64,000 nucleotides of DNA from Morganella sibonii (lineage in GTDB: Bacteria > Pseudomonadota > Gammaproteobacteria > Enterobacterales > Enterobacteriaceae). The position numbers and the translations under genes were made by a program. The number at the start of each line of letters is the position of its first letter. Position 1 is the stretch's first letter. The notes beneath the pieces are model-generated. The model saw only the letters and a list, made by a program, of their open reading frames with translations, did not search any database and was not told the DNA's origin. Shown here piece after piece: positions 45,144-54,868 of this stretch. The stretch is taken from the NCBI RefSeq assembly GCF_040560245.1, contig NZ_JAKMWP010000015.1; one strand, given 5' to 3'.

Positions 45144-45411
45144 GTTCGATCTCCTGTTACTGCATTTTTCATTATAAGGGGGAGGATACCTGAAGGCGGC
45201 CGGTGACGCTGTTTAAAATGAGCGGTCGCGAATATCCGATGTCCGGAGAATAGCAAATTCTTACACAAAGTGCGTGTGTCATAACAGGGAATTATGATGA
45301 ATTTGTCAGATACTCTGGTCTTTGGCGGCTCAAGTCACTATAATCTCGCGCAACCTTTTTTCCGCAAAAAAGACTCTTTTCTGTAAATCATCAAGCCGGG
45401 ATCAATCTGAT

Positions 45412-45870
45412 ATGAGCGAAAAATACGTCGTAACGTGGGATATGTTGCAAATGCACGCCCGTAAACTGGCACAGCGTTTAATGCCAACCGAACAATGGAA
45501 AGGCATTATTGCCGTAAGCCGCGGTGGTCTGGTGCCGGGAGCTTTACTCGCTCGTGAACTGGGTATCCGTCATGTGGATACTGTCTGCATTTCCAGCTAT
45601 GATCATGACCATCAGCGCGACATGAAAGTCCTGAAAAAAGCCGACGGTGACGGTGAAGGATTTATCATCGTTGATGATCTGGTGGATACCGGTGGTACTG
45701 CCCAGATGATCCGCGATATGTATCCGAAAGCGCATTTCGTCACTATTTTTGCCAAACCGGCCGGACGTCCGCTGGTTGACGATTATGTGGTTGATATCCC
45801 GCAGGATACCTGGATCGAGCAGCCATGGGATATGACCGTCAGTTTTGTTAAACCAATCTGCGATCAGTAA
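45412..45870 (+). CDS. gpt: Xanthine-guanine phosphoribosyltransferase
   Basis: Purine salvage enzyme converting guanine and xanthine to GMP and XMP with PRPP. The PRPP-binding motif FIIVDDLVDTGGTAQ is clear, with AVSRGGLVPGALLAREL before it. ATG 45412 gives the standard 152 aa; the frame upstream to 45322 is not conserved. A -10-like TATAAT is at 45339-45344. frsA follows after 9 bp, so the two are co-transcribed. Confidence 0.97.
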   Translation: MSEKYVVTWDMLQMHARKLAQRLMPTEQWKGIIAVSRGGLVPGALLARELGIRHVDTVCISSYDHDHQRDMKVLKKADGDGEGFIIVDDLVDTGGTAQMIRDMYPKAHFVTIFAKPAGRPLVDDYVVDIPQDTWIEQPWDMTVSFVKPICDQ

Positions 45871-45879
45871 GCGAATGCC

Positions 45880-47127
45880 ATGACACAACAGAACCTGTCA
45901 GAGAAACTGTTTAAGCCGAAAATCAAACACCCTGAGACATCCGTGCTGGTGAATTTTACCCGTTCCGGTATGAAGCAAGTCAAAGGCAGCGTCCTGAGCG
46001 GATGTACGCATCCGGGCTGGTATCGCATGATTAACCGCTTAATGTGGGCCTGGCGGGGGATACCGCCGCTGGAAACCGAAGAGGTTCTCAGCCGTATCGC
46101 AGCATCCGATGCCCCCCGCAGTGATGATACACTGCTGGATACGGTAATCGGTTACCGCCGCGGCAACTGGGCTTATGAATGGTCTCAGCAGGCGATGTTG
46201 TGGCAGCGTAAAGCGCTGGAATTTGAATCCGGCGACAAAGCCTGTGAAGCCTGGCTGATTGCCGCAAATCTGTACAGTATTGCGGGATATCCTCATCTGA
46301 AAGGGGATGAGCTGGCGGATCAGGCTACGGTTCTGGCAAATCAGGCGTATGAAAATTCCGCCCGGTTTGCTGCATATGAACTGAAAAAAATTGAATTCAA
46401 AATGGAGAGCGGCGGCAATGTCTGCGCTTTCCTGCACCTCCCGCCGGGAAAAACCGGTGCTTTTCCGGTCGTGATGATGTGCGGCAGTCTGGATAATCTG
46501 CAAAGTGATTATTGCCGCTACTTCCGTGATTATCTGGCACCGCAGGGAATTGCCCTGCTGACGCTGGATATGCCGTCAGTCGGTTACTCCGCCAAACAGG
46601 TATTAGGCCAGGAAAGCAGTCTGATGCACCAGCAGGTGCTGGATCAGCTGCGCAATGTGCCTTGGGTCGATCACACCCGTGTGGCTGTGATGGGCCTGCG
46701 TTTCGGTGCCAATGTGGCGATGCGCATGGCGTATTTATCCGCACATCAGTTGCGGGGCGCTGTGTTGTTCGGGCCGGTGGTGCATGATCTCTTTGTCAGT
46801 CCGCAGCGGCAGGATCAGGTTCCTGCCATGTATATGGATGTGCTGGCCAGCCGTGCGGCAGCGCGCTGTACCGACCCTGATACCGTCCGCTCCCGGCTCA
46901 GTTGCCTGTCACTGAAAAATCAGGGACTGCTCGGCCGCCGCTGTTCATTGCCGGTACTGAGTATGTGCTGGAAAGAGGATGTGTTCAGCCCGAAAAGTGA
47001 ATCGGAACTGATTACCCGCTCCAGTGCTGACGGTAAACTGCTGGAATTTGGCCAGACACCGGTTTTTGACACCTTTCATAAATCGCTGGATGAAGCGACC
47101 CGCTGGCTCACCAGAATTTTATCCTGA
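45880..47127 (+). CDS. frsA: FrsA (YafA) alpha/beta-hydrolase-like protein
   Basis: Alpha/beta-hydrolase-fold protein first described as binding the unphosphorylated glucose transporter EIIA(Glc) and promoting fermentation. Length is 415 aa. The nucleophile elbow reads VMGLRFGANVAMRMA: the expected serine (GxSxG) is arginine, as in other FrsA proteins, so ordinary esterase chemistry is doubtful. GSLDNLQSDYCRYFRDYL and LTLDMPSVGYS are conserved. Second gene after gpt, before crl, as in E. coli. Confidence 0.95.
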   Translation: MTQQNLSEKLFKPKIKHPETSVLVNFTRSGMKQVKGSVLSGCTHPGWYRMINRLMWAWRGIPPLETEEVLSRIAASDAPRSDDTLLDTVIGYRRGNWAYEWSQQAMLWQRKALEFESGDKACEAWLIAANLYSIAGYPHLKGDELADQATVLANQAYENSARFAAYELKKIEFKMESGGNVCAFLHLPPGKTGAFPVVMMCGSLDNLQSDYCRYFRDYLAPQGIALLTLDMPSVGYSAKQVLGQESSLMHQQVLDQLRNVPWVDHTRVAVMGLRFGANVAMRMAYLSAHQLRGAVLFGPVVHDLFVSPQRQDQVPAMYMDVLASRAAARCTDPDTVRSRLSCLSLKNQGLLGRRCSLPVLSMCWKEDVFSPKSESELITRSSADGKLLEFGQTPVFDTFHKSLDEATRWLTRILS

Positions 47128-47198
47128 ACAGCATAAAAACCATTGATAATTCCTGTCTGTTTGCTACAACTAAGCCTCCACTGAAAGGAGGCTTGATG

Positions 47199-47597
47199 AT
47201 GGCGCTGGTTTCAGATTACACGCGCGGCAGGTTGCTGCGATGTTTTACCGCATTGGGTCCGTATATCCGTGAGCCGCAGTGTCAGGAAGGGCATTATTTT
47301 TTTGATTGTCTGGCGGTGTGTGTGAATGCATCAGCCGCACCGGAAAAACGTGAGTTTTATGGCTGGTGGCTGTCACTGATCCCGCAGGAAACCGGGTTCA
47401 TCTCTGAATACCATACCGGGGTATTTGATAAAAACGGGCTCTGGCAGAAAAAAACAGTGTCTGATAAAGAAACCTGCGATGCAGTCAGAAAAACGCTGAC
47501 TGATTTTTATCCCCGTTTACAGGCCGTTCTTCAGGAACTGGATCTGTCTCTGACGCCGTCACCGGAATCACCGCCCCCCGGAAAGCAGCCGGATTAA
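47199..47597 (+). CDS. crl: Sigma-S-binding protein Crl
   Basis: Promotes association of sigma-S (RpoS) with core RNA polymerase, boosting stationary-phase and curli-type regulons. 132 aa. Conserved FTALGPYIRE, FFDCLAVCVN and REFYGWWLSL are plain. AAGGAGG at 47186-47192 favours ATG 47199 (ATG 47196 and TTG 47193 are too close). Crl supports an enterobacterial or near relative host. Confidence 0.94.
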   Translation: MALVSDYTRGRLLRCFTALGPYIREPQCQEGHYFFDCLAVCVNASAAPEKREFYGWWLSLIPQETGFISEYHTGVFDKNGLWQKKTVSDKETCDAVRKTLTDFYPRLQAVLQELDLSLTPSPESPPPGKQPD

Positions 47598-47690
47598 TGT
47601 CCGGTTTTGCGTTGTGCCTGTTGGCATGGCGCGCATCACCTGTTAAAACAGGTCATCTTTTCTTATCTCGCAAAATAATGGTAGAACGCA

Positions 47691-48794
47691 ATGAATAGCA
47701 GCCAAACGCTGGTTGTCAAACTGGGCACAAGTGTGCTGACCGGCGGATCACGACATTTAAATCAGGCGCGGATCGTTGAACTGGTCCGGCAGTGTGCGCA
47801 GCAGTATGAAAAAGGGCATCGTATTATTATTGTGACCTCCGGGGCGATTGCTGCCGGACGTGAGCACCTCGGTTACCCTGAACTCCCCGCCACCATTGCG
47901 TCCAAACAGCTGCTGGCTGCGGTCGGACAGAGCCGCCTGATCCAGTTGTGGGAACGTCTGTTTTCTATTTACGGCATTCACATCGGCCAGATGCTGCTGA
48001 CCCGTGCGGATATGGAAGACCGCGAGCGTTTCCTGAATGCCCGTGACACACTGACCGCGCTGCTGGATAACGGTATCGTGCCGGTCATTAATGAGAATGA
48101 TGCGGTTGCCACCGCGGAAATCAAAGTCGGGGATAACGATAACCTCTCCGCACTGGCCGCTATTCTCGGCGGGGCGGATAAACTCCTGCTGCTGACGGAC
48201 ATTGAGGGGCTGTATACCGCCGATCCGCGCAGCAATCCGGATGCCACTCTGATTGCCGAAGTGCACGATATCAGTGATGAGCTGCGCAGTGTCGCAGGCG
48301 ACAGCGTATCCGGGCTGGGCACCGGCGGAATGGCCACCAAGCTCCAGGCAGCAACCGTTGCAGGCCGCGCAGGTATTGATGTCATTATTGCTGCCGGTGA
48401 TCGCGCCGGGGTGATCTGTGATGTCATCGATGATATTCCGGTCGGCACCCGGTTCTTCGGGAAAAAAACGCCGATGGAAGCGCGTAAGCAGTGGATCTTC
48501 GGGGCACCGCCTGCCGGCGAAATCATTGTGGATGACGGCGCGGAGAAAGCGCTGAAAGATAAGGGCAGTTCTCTGCTGCCGAGCGGTATCAGAACCGTGA
48601 ACGGTAATTTCTCTCGCGGTGAGGTTGTCCGCATCCGTGCTCTGAACGGGCGGGATCTGGCACACGGTGTCTGCCGTTATAACAGCGATGCGCTGCGCCT
48701 GATTGCCGGACGGCAGTCACAGGAAATCAGCACGGTTTTAGGTTATGAATACGGCGCAGTGGCTGTCCACCGCGACGATATGATTGTCAGTTAA
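47691..48794 (+). CDS. proB: Glutamate 5-kinase
   Basis: First step of proline synthesis, ATP-dependent phosphorylation of glutamate, feedback-inhibited by proline. The amino-acid kinase domain (about residues 1-260) has VVKLGTSVLTGG, VTSGAIAAG, NENDAV and GTGGMATKLQAA. A C-terminal PUA domain (about 275-355) follows. Length is 367 aa. proA starts 12 bp downstream. Confidence 0.98.
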   Translation: MNSSQTLVVKLGTSVLTGGSRHLNQARIVELVRQCAQQYEKGHRIIIVTSGAIAAGREHLGYPELPATIASKQLLAAVGQSRLIQLWERLFSIYGIHIGQMLLTRADMEDRERFLNARDTLTALLDNGIVPVINENDAVATAEIKVGDNDNLSALAAILGGADKLLLLTDIEGLYTADPRSNPDATLIAEVHDISDELRSVAGDSVSGLGTGGMATKLQAATVAGRAGIDVIIAAGDRAGVICDVIDDIPVGTRFFGKKTPMEARKQWIFGAPPAGEIIVDDGAEKALKDKGSSLLPSGIRTVNGNFSRGEVVRIRALNGRDLAHGVCRYNSDALRLIAGRQSQEISTVLGYEYGAVAVHRDDMIVS

Positions 48795-48806
48795 GGATAT
48801 CAGCAT

Positions 48807-50060
48807 ATGTTAGAACAAACAGGTAAAGCGGCCAAAGCCGCCTCCCGGGTACTGGCTCAGCTCTCCGGAAAACAAAAGAACCGGGCACTGGCCCGTATTG
48901 CCGATCTGCTGGAGCAAAACAGCGCACCGATCCTTGCTGCCAATGAACTCGATATTGCCAAAGCCCGTGAGCAGGGAACATCTGAAGCGATGCTTGATCG
49001 TCTGCTGCTGACTCAGGCGCGTCTGGAAAGTATTGCTGCTGATGTGCGTAAAGTGTGTCAGCTGGCAGATCCGGTCGGGGAAGTGATCGACGGCGGTGTG
49101 CTGGACAGCGGATTACGTCTTGAGCGCCGCCGTGTCCCGCTGGGCGTGGTCGGCGTGATTTATGAAGCGCGTCCGAATGTCACGGTGGATGTTGCCTCGC
49201 TGTGTCTGAAAACCGGGAATGCGGTGATCCTGCGCGGCGGCAAAGAAACACATAATACGAATGTGGCGGTTGTCAGTGTGATCCAGCAGGCGCTCAGTGA
49301 GTGCGGGCTGCCGCAGGCCGCGATTCAGGCCATTGATAATCCTGATCGTGCGCTGGTCAATGAATTACTGAAGATGGATCGCTATGTGGATATTCTTATC
49401 CCGCGCGGCGGTGCCGCTCTCCACCGCTTATGCCGCGAGCAGTCCACTATTCCGGTGATCACCGGCGGTATCGGTGTGTGCCATATTTATGTTGATGAGA
49501 CAGCCGACCTGCATAAAGCACTGCCGGTCATCACAAATGCCAAAGTGCAGCGTCCGGGCGTCTGTAATGCGGTGGAAACACTGCTGGTACATGAAAAAGT
49601 CGCGGCGGAATTTCTGCCGCTTCTGAGTGACAAAATGGCTGCGGACAATGTCACCCTGCATGCCGATCCGGCGGCGCTGGCATTGCTGAAAAACGGTCCG
49701 GCAAAAGCGGAAGCGGTGACTGATGCGCAGTTGTCAGATGAATGGTTATCTCTCGACCTGAATGTGGTGATTGTGTCTGATATTGACGGTGCGATTGAGC
49801 ATATCCGTCATTACGGCACACAGCACTCAGAATCGATTCTGACGCAATCTATGTCTCAGGCTGATTATTTCGTATTAAATATTGATTCATCAGCTGTATA
49901 TGTTAACGCCAGTACCCGTTTCACCGATGGCGGTCAGTTCGGACTGGGAGCGGAAGTCGCTGTCAGCACACAGAAACTGCATGCCCGCGGCCCGATGGGG
50001 CTGACGGCGCTGACCACGTATAAATGGATTGGTACCGGCGACCACACCATCCGTTCATAA
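48807..50060 (+). CDS. proA: Gamma-glutamyl phosphate reductase
   Basis: NADPH-dependent second step of proline synthesis, giving glutamate semialdehyde. Aldehyde-dehydrogenase-like fold with VIYEARPNVTVDV, ILRGGKET, LIPRGG and the catalytic cysteine in QRPGVCNAVETLL. RFTDGGQFGLGAEVA ends the core. Length is 417 aa. Co-transcribed with proB. Confidence 0.98.
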   Translation: MLEQTGKAAKAASRVLAQLSGKQKNRALARIADLLEQNSAPILAANELDIAKAREQGTSEAMLDRLLLTQARLESIAADVRKVCQLADPVGEVIDGGVLDSGLRLERRRVPLGVVGVIYEARPNVTVDVASLCLKTGNAVILRGGKETHNTNVAVVSVIQQALSECGLPQAAIQAIDNPDRALVNELLKMDRYVDILIPRGGAALHRLCREQSTIPVITGGIGVCHIYVDETADLHKALPVITNAKVQRPGVCNAVETLLVHEKVAAEFLPLLSDKMAADNVTLHADPAALALLKNGPAKAEAVTDAQLSDEWLSLDLNVVIVSDIDGAIEHIRHYGTQHSESILTQSMSQADYFVLNIDSSAVYVNASTRFTDGGQFGLGAEVAVSTQKLHARGPMGLTALTTYKWIGTGDHTIRS

Positions 50061-50174
50061 CCGGATCATCAGGTATCCGCAGGGCGTTTTTTTGTCAGAT
50101 GACAACCGTTCTGCGGATCGCACTTTTGCTTTTTATCTGAGTACGCTATGATAGGCTATCTTAATTTACACCTA

Positions 50175-50192
50175 TGTAAAATATTTTGAACA
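50175..50192 (+). promoter_or_regulatory. Candidate TyrR box upstream of aroL
   Basis: TGTAAA-N6-TGAACA resembles the TyrR operator TGTAAA-N6-TTTACA, with one perfect half and one at four of six. It ends 20 bp before the aroL start. TyrR control of aroL is known in E. coli. Confidence 0.45.
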
Positions 50193-50212
50193 CCTGCGGG
50201 GAAGCGGATAGT

Positions 50213-50746
50213 ATGAATCATCAGGATGAAAAACCGGTTATTTATCTTATCGGCGCTCGCGGAGCAGGTAAAACCACATTGGGTAAACCGCTGGCTCAGG
50301 CATTATTGTACGATTTTATTGACACTGATGCCTGCGTGACAGAGCAGTGCAGGATGTCTATCTCTCAGCTGGTGGAACAATCGGGCTGGCGCCGTTTCCG
50401 TGAACTGGAAAGTGATGTGCTGCGTCAGGTCAGCAAACCGCTGCATCTGGTGTCAACCGGCGGCGGTATTGTTATGGCACCGGAAAACCGTGCATTTATG
50501 CAATCCGCCGGCAAAGTGGTATATCTGCGGGCCAGTGCCGAAACACTGGCGGAACGCCTGTCACACACTCCGCAGGCGCATCAGCGCCCGAGTCTGACCG
50601 GAAAATGCATTGTGGAGGAGATGGCGGAAGTTCTGAGCAAACGCGAACCGCTGTATCTGGAATGTGCGGATATTGTGGTGGATGCCACCTGCCCTGTACC
50701 GGAACTTATCAGTCATATCTGTACCCGCCTTCACGCCGCTGTATAA
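50213..50746 (+). CDS. aroL: Shikimate kinase II
   Basis: Phosphorylates shikimate in aromatic amino-acid synthesis. P-loop GARGAGKTT (residues 14-22), FIDTDACV, WRRFRELES and the STGGGIVM substrate loop are present. It matches AroL more than AroK by CVTEQCRMSISQLVE. ATG 50213 gives 177 aa; the upstream TTG 50186 would cover the proposed TyrR box. A single-gene unit between proA and aas. Confidence 0.92.
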   Translation: MNHQDEKPVIYLIGARGAGKTTLGKPLAQALLYDFIDTDACVTEQCRMSISQLVEQSGWRRFRELESDVLRQVSKPLHLVSTGGGIVMAPENRAFMQSAGKVVYLRASAETLAERLSHTPQAHQRPSLTGKCIVEEMAEVLSKREPLYLECADIVVDATCPVPELISHICTRLHAAV

Positions 50747-50899
50747 TTCTGCGGCTGTTTTATTGTGAACAGTGACACGAATCGAATAAAGATAATGCCG
50801 TACTGTTCTGTCAGTTGGTTAATCAATCCGCTGTGTTATTATTGATGCGTCTGCCCGCCAAACCGATTGGCGGAATAATAAATACACAGGGAATTCAGT

Positions 50900-53053
50900 A
50901 TGTTGATGAATGTGTTACGTGCACTGCTCCGCGGATTATTCCGCATTCGTGTTACCGGTGACCTGAGTAATCTTAATCAACCGCGAAGTGTTATCACCCC
51001 GAACCATGCCTCTTTTATTGATGGTGTTCTGCTGGGATTATTCCTGCCGACCCGGCCGGTGTTCGCGATGTACACTAACTACGCCACACCATTTTTTATC
51101 CGCTGCTTAAAACCTATCGCTGATATTATCCCTGTGGACCCGCGCAATCCGCTGGCACTGCGGCATTTGATCCGTGAAGTGGAAAAAGGGCGTCAGATAG
51201 TGATCTTCCCGGAAGGGCGGGTGACCATCACGGATTCCCTGATGAAAATCTATGACGGTGCTGCTTTTATTGCTGCCAAAACAGGGGCAAAAGTCATCCC
51301 GGTGCGCATTGACGGTGCGGAACTGACGTTTTTCAGCCGGATGCGCAAAGTGATCAAAAGCCACATTTTCCCGGCCATCACCATTCATGTTCTGCCGCCG
51401 GAAGTGATCCCGATGCCGGAAGCTCCCCGTGCCGCAGAGCGCCGCCGTCTGGCGGGGGAACATCTGCGCGATATCATGATGAACGCGCGCATGGCATGCC
51501 GTCCGTCACTGACGCTGCCGCAGGCGTTTCTCGGCGCGGTAAAACGCTACGGGCGTTTTCAGCGGATCATTGATGATATTAATTTCAGCGAGGACAGTTA
51601 TCAGGGGCTGCTGAAAAAATCCCTCGGACTGAGCTGCATTATCAGCCACTATACCAAAGAGGGGGAACGTACCGGTTTCCTGCTGCCGAATGCCACGGTG
51701 ATGGGCGCGGCGATCCTCGGTGCCTCCATGCGCCGCCGTATTCCGGCACTGCTCAACTACACGGCAGGTGTTGCCGGATTGCGTAATGCCATGAAAGCGG
51801 CCGGTATCACTACCATCATCACCTCACGTCAGTTTCTGGAAAAGGGCAAACTGACACATCTGCCGGAACAACTGACAGAAGCCAACTGGGTTTATCTGGA
51901 AGAGGCTAAATCATCCGTTACCCTGAAAGATAAACTGTGGGTGATGCGCCATCTGATTACGCCGCAGGCGGCACTGCTGCCGCAGAAACCGGAAGATGAT
52001 GCCATTATTCTCTTTACCTCCGGTTCGGAAGGCACACCAAAAGGCGTGGTGCACAGCCACGACTCTCTGCTGGCTAACGTGGAGCAGATTAAAACTGTTG
52101 CGGATTTCACGCCGAAAGACCGGTTTATGTCAGCACTGCCGCTGTTTCACGCTTTCGGTCTGACCGCCGGACTGTTTACGCCGCTGTTGTGCGGCAGCCG
52201 TATCTTCCTTTATCCGAGCCCGCTGCATTACCGCATGGTGCCGGAACTGACCTATGATCAGAATTGTACGGTGATTTTCGGTACTTCCACCTTCCTCGCC
52301 AACTATGCCCGCTTTGCTCATCCGTATGATTTTGCCCGTGTCCGCTATGCGGTGGCCGGAGCAGAAAAACTGGCGGAAGGCACCAAACAGGCCTGGCAGG
52401 ATAAATTTGGTCTGCGCATCCTGGAAGGCTACGGGGTGACAGAGTGTGCACCGGTCATTTCCATCAACGTGCCGATGGCGGCCCGCACCGGCACGGTCGG
52501 ACGGCTGGTGCCGGGAATGGAATCACGTATTCTGCCGGTCGCCGGGATTGATAACGGCGGGCTGTTGCAGGTTCGCGGCCCGAATGTCATGAAAGGGTAT
52601 CTGCGGGTGGAAAAACCGGGGCATACTGAACCGCCGTCAGCGGAAAACGCGCAGGGTGAGGCGCAGCCCGGCTGGTATGACACCGGCGATATCGTCACGC
52701 TGGATAAAGACGGATTCATTACCATCCGCGGGCGGGTGAAGCGGTTTGCCAAACTGGCCGGTGAAATGATCTCACTGGAGAGCGTTGAACAACTGGCACT
52801 GAGTGTCTCGCCGGATAAACTGCATGCGGTGGTGACAAAACCGGATGCCAAACGCGGCGAGGCGCTGGTGATGTTTACCACAGACAGCGAACTGGATCGT
52901 GCACAACTGATGGCTCAGGCAAAAGCGAAAGGATTGCCGGAACTGGCTGTTCCGCGTGATATCCGTTATATCAGACAACTGCCGGTACTCGGCAGCGGTA
53001 AACCGGACTTTGTCACACTGAAGCAGCAGGCATTACAGGAGCCGCAGATATGA
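50900..53053 (+). CDS. aas: Bifunctional 2-acyl-GPE acyltransferase / acyl-ACP synthetase
   Basis: Re-acylates lysophosphatidylethanolamine at the inner membrane: the synthetase half loads a fatty acid on ACP, the acyltransferase half transfers it. N-terminal PlsC domain with H36 and D41 in NHASFID and the FPEGR motif; C-terminal AMP-binding domain with LFTSGSEGTPKGVVHSH and YGVTECAP. Length is 717 aa. The stop overlaps the lplT start (ATGA), so the enzyme and lysolipid flippase are coupled. Confidence 0.98.
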   Translation: MLMNVLRALLRGLFRIRVTGDLSNLNQPRSVITPNHASFIDGVLLGLFLPTRPVFAMYTNYATPFFIRCLKPIADIIPVDPRNPLALRHLIREVEKGRQIVIFPEGRVTITDSLMKIYDGAAFIAAKTGAKVIPVRIDGAELTFFSRMRKVIKSHIFPAITIHVLPPEVIPMPEAPRAAERRRLAGEHLRDIMMNARMACRPSLTLPQAFLGAVKRYGRFQRIIDDINFSEDSYQGLLKKSLGLSCIISHYTKEGERTGFLLPNATVMGAAILGASMRRRIPALLNYTAGVAGLRNAMKAAGITTIITSRQFLEKGKLTHLPEQLTEANWVYLEEAKSSVTLKDKLWVMRHLITPQAALLPQKPEDDAIILFTSGSEGTPKGVVHSHDSLLANVEQIKTVADFTPKDRFMSALPLFHAFGLTAGLFTPLLCGSRIFLYPSPLHYRMVPELTYDQNCTVIFGTSTFLANYARFAHPYDFARVRYAVAGAEKLAEGTKQAWQDKFGLRILEGYGVTECAPVISINVPMAARTGTVGRLVPGMESRILPVAGIDNGGLLQVRGPNVMKGYLRVEKPGHTEPPSAENAQGEAQPGWYDTGDIVTLDKDGFITIRGRVKRFAKLAGEMISLESVEQLALSVSPDKLHAVVTKPDAKRGEALVMFTTDSELDRAQLMAQAKAKGLPELAVPRDIRYIRQLPVLGSGKPDFVTLKQQALQEPQI

Positions 53054-54246
53054 CAGCATCTGCCCCGTTACTGAACAAAGGCATGAAAGCGGTACTGATT
53101 TCGCAGTTTATTACTGCGTTTGCGGATAACGCGATTCTGTTTGCTATCCTTGCTCAGCTCAGCGCCCGGCACTATCCGGAGTGGAGCCAGCCGATGCTGC
53201 AAATGGTGTTTGTGCTGACCTTTATTGTACTGGCGCCGTTTGTCGGACAGATTGCTGACAGCTTCCCGAAAGGGCGGGTGATGCTGCTGTCGAATGGCTG
53301 TAAGCTGATCGGTGCGGTGGTGATCTGCCTCGGCGCGGACCCGTTCCTGGGATACGGACTGATCGGGGTGGGTGCTGCCGCGTATTCCCCGGCAAAATAC
53401 GGGATACTCGGTGAACTGACGACCGGTGAACAGCTGGTAAAAGCTAACGGGCTGATTGAAGCTTCGACCATTGTGGCGATCCTGCTGGGATCCGTAACCG
53501 GCGGTTTCCTGTCCGATTACCATATTATGATGGCGCTGATTTTATGCACGGTGATGTACGGACTGGCGGCGCTGACCAATCTCAGTATTCCGCGCCTGCC
53601 CCCGGCAAAAACCGGGCTGAGCCGTAACCCGCGCACGATGATGAGCACTTTTTTCCGTGCCACGGTATCGTTGTGGAAAAACCAGGAAAGCCGCTTTTCC
53701 CTGACCGGTACCAGTCTGTTCTGGGGGGCGGGGGTGACACTGCGGCTGATGCTGGTATTGTGGGTACCGGCGGCACTGGGGATCACCGGTCAGACCATGC
53801 CGACACTCCTTAATGCGATGGTGGCTGTCGGGATTGTTGCCGGAGCCGGTCTGGCGGCCCGCTTTATTACCCTGGAAACGGTACGCCGTTGTATGCCGGC
53901 CGGGATTCTGATCGGCGTGATGGTGATTATATTCACCTTTCAGACTTCAGTGATACCGGCCAACATCACGTTGATTCTGCTCGGTGTATTCGGCGGCCTG
54001 TTTGTGGTGCCGCTCAATGCGCTGCTGCAAAAGCGCGGTAAAGAGACGGTCGGGGCGGGTAACGCCATTGCGGTACAGAATATGGGGGAAAACGGCGCGA
54101 TGCTGCTGATGCTGGGGCTGTATTCCCTGGCGGTCAAAGCCGGTGTGCCGGTAGTGGTGATCGGCGCGGCGTTCGGCAGCCTGTTTGCCCTCGCGATCGG
54201 CGGGTTATGGCTCTGGGATATCCGCCGCAAAAAACAGATTTCATAA
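53050..54246 (+). CDS. lplT: Lysophospholipid transporter LplT
   Basis: Major-facilitator-family inner-membrane flippase bringing lysophospholipids to Aas. About 12 hydrophobic segments in 398 aa; the start AFADNAILFAILAQL and PAKYGILGELT are typical. It shares ATGA with aas. Confidence 0.97.
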   Translation: MTASAPLLNKGMKAVLISQFITAFADNAILFAILAQLSARHYPEWSQPMLQMVFVLTFIVLAPFVGQIADSFPKGRVMLLSNGCKLIGAVVICLGADPFLGYGLIGVGAAAYSPAKYGILGELTTGEQLVKANGLIEASTIVAILLGSVTGGFLSDYHIMMALILCTVMYGLAALTNLSIPRLPPAKTGLSRNPRTMMSTFFRATVSLWKNQESRFSLTGTSLFWGAGVTLRLMLVLWVPAALGITGQTMPTLLNAMVAVGIVAGAGLAARFITLETVRRCMPAGILIGVMVIIFTFQTSVIPANITLILLGVFGGLFVVPLNALLQKRGKETVGAGNAIAVQNMGENGAMLLMLGLYSLAVKAGVPVVVIGAAFGSLFALAIGGLWLWDIRRKKQIS

Positions 54247-54258
54247 CAGGAGTGACAG

Positions 54259-54780
54259 ATGCATGACGAACAGGTTCTGACCCGGCGCAGTACAGAACTG
54301 GGGCATTATCTCCTTGAGGCCGGCCTGAGTGTTACAGCGGCAGAATCCTGCACCGGCGGATGGATTGCCAAGGTGATCACGGATATCGCGGGCAGTTCGG
54401 CGTATTTTCAGCGCGGGTTTGTCACCTACAGTAATGATGCCAAACACAGTATGATCGGGGTATCAGAACAATCATTATCTGTCTTTGGTGCGGTCAGTGA
54501 GGCGGTGGTGCGGGAAATGGCCGCCGGGGCGCTGGATACCGCAGGTGCGGATCTGGCTGTCTCGGTCAGCGGCATTGCCGGGCCGGATGGCGGCAGCGAT
54601 GAAAAGCCGGTGGGGACCGTCTGGTTCGGCTGGGCGTGGCGGGAAAAAGCAGAGATAAAAACCGCAGCCCGCTGCTGGTGTTTTCCGGGCGATCGCAATG
54701 CGGTACGCTGTCAGGCGGTGCTGAAAGGGCTCGACGGATTAATTGCAATTCTGACAAAAAAATCACTTGATACTGTATGA
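54259..54780 (+). CDS. pncC: Nicotinamide-nucleotide amidase PncC (CinA C-terminal type)
   Basis: Deamidates NMN to NaMN in the pyridine nucleotide cycle. 173-residue stand-alone CinA C-terminal domain: AAESCTGGWIAK, GSSAYFQRGFVTYSN, SGIAGPDGG and KPVGTVWFGWA are conserved. It precedes recA as in E. coli (ygaD); its last codons contain part of the recA LexA box. Confidence 0.95.
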   Translation: MHDEQVLTRRSTELGHYLLEAGLSVTAAESCTGGWIAKVITDIAGSSAYFQRGFVTYSNDAKHSMIGVSEQSLSVFGAVSEAVVREMAAGALDTAGADLAVSVSGIAGPDGGSDEKPVGTVWFGWAWREKAEIKTAARCWCFPGDRNAVRCQAVLKGLDGLIAILTKKSLDTV

Positions 54781-54794
54781 CTATACAGTATAAT
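54767..54794 (+). promoter_or_regulatory. recA promoter with LexA box as spacer
   Basis: -35 TTGATA (54767-54772) and -10 TATAAT (54789-54794) are separated by 16 bp that are exactly the LexA operator CTGTATGACTATACAG (54773-54788). Repressor binding would fill the spacer, giving tight SOS control. The operator starts inside the last codons of pncC. Confidence 0.93.
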
Positions 54795-54868
54795 CACTTC
54801 AACAGATTCAGTTGAAACCATTTTAATAACCCGGGGGCACGCTCTCAGGGGCTGAGAAGGGAGTTTAC

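Noticed and set aside
46680..46740. FrsA missing nucleophile serine as a pseudo-enzyme novelty
   Set aside because: The G-x-R-F-G pattern is a feature of FrsA proteins in general, so it is not specific to this sequence.
47757..48665. Long minus-strand ORF (302 codons)
   Set aside because: Antisense to proB; low-complexity shadow of a high-GC gene.
50165..50180. TTTACA-CCTA-TGTAAA palindrome as the TyrR site
   Set aside because: The half-sites are in the reverse order from the TyrR consensus; the overlapping TGTAAA-N6-TGAACA arrangement fits better.
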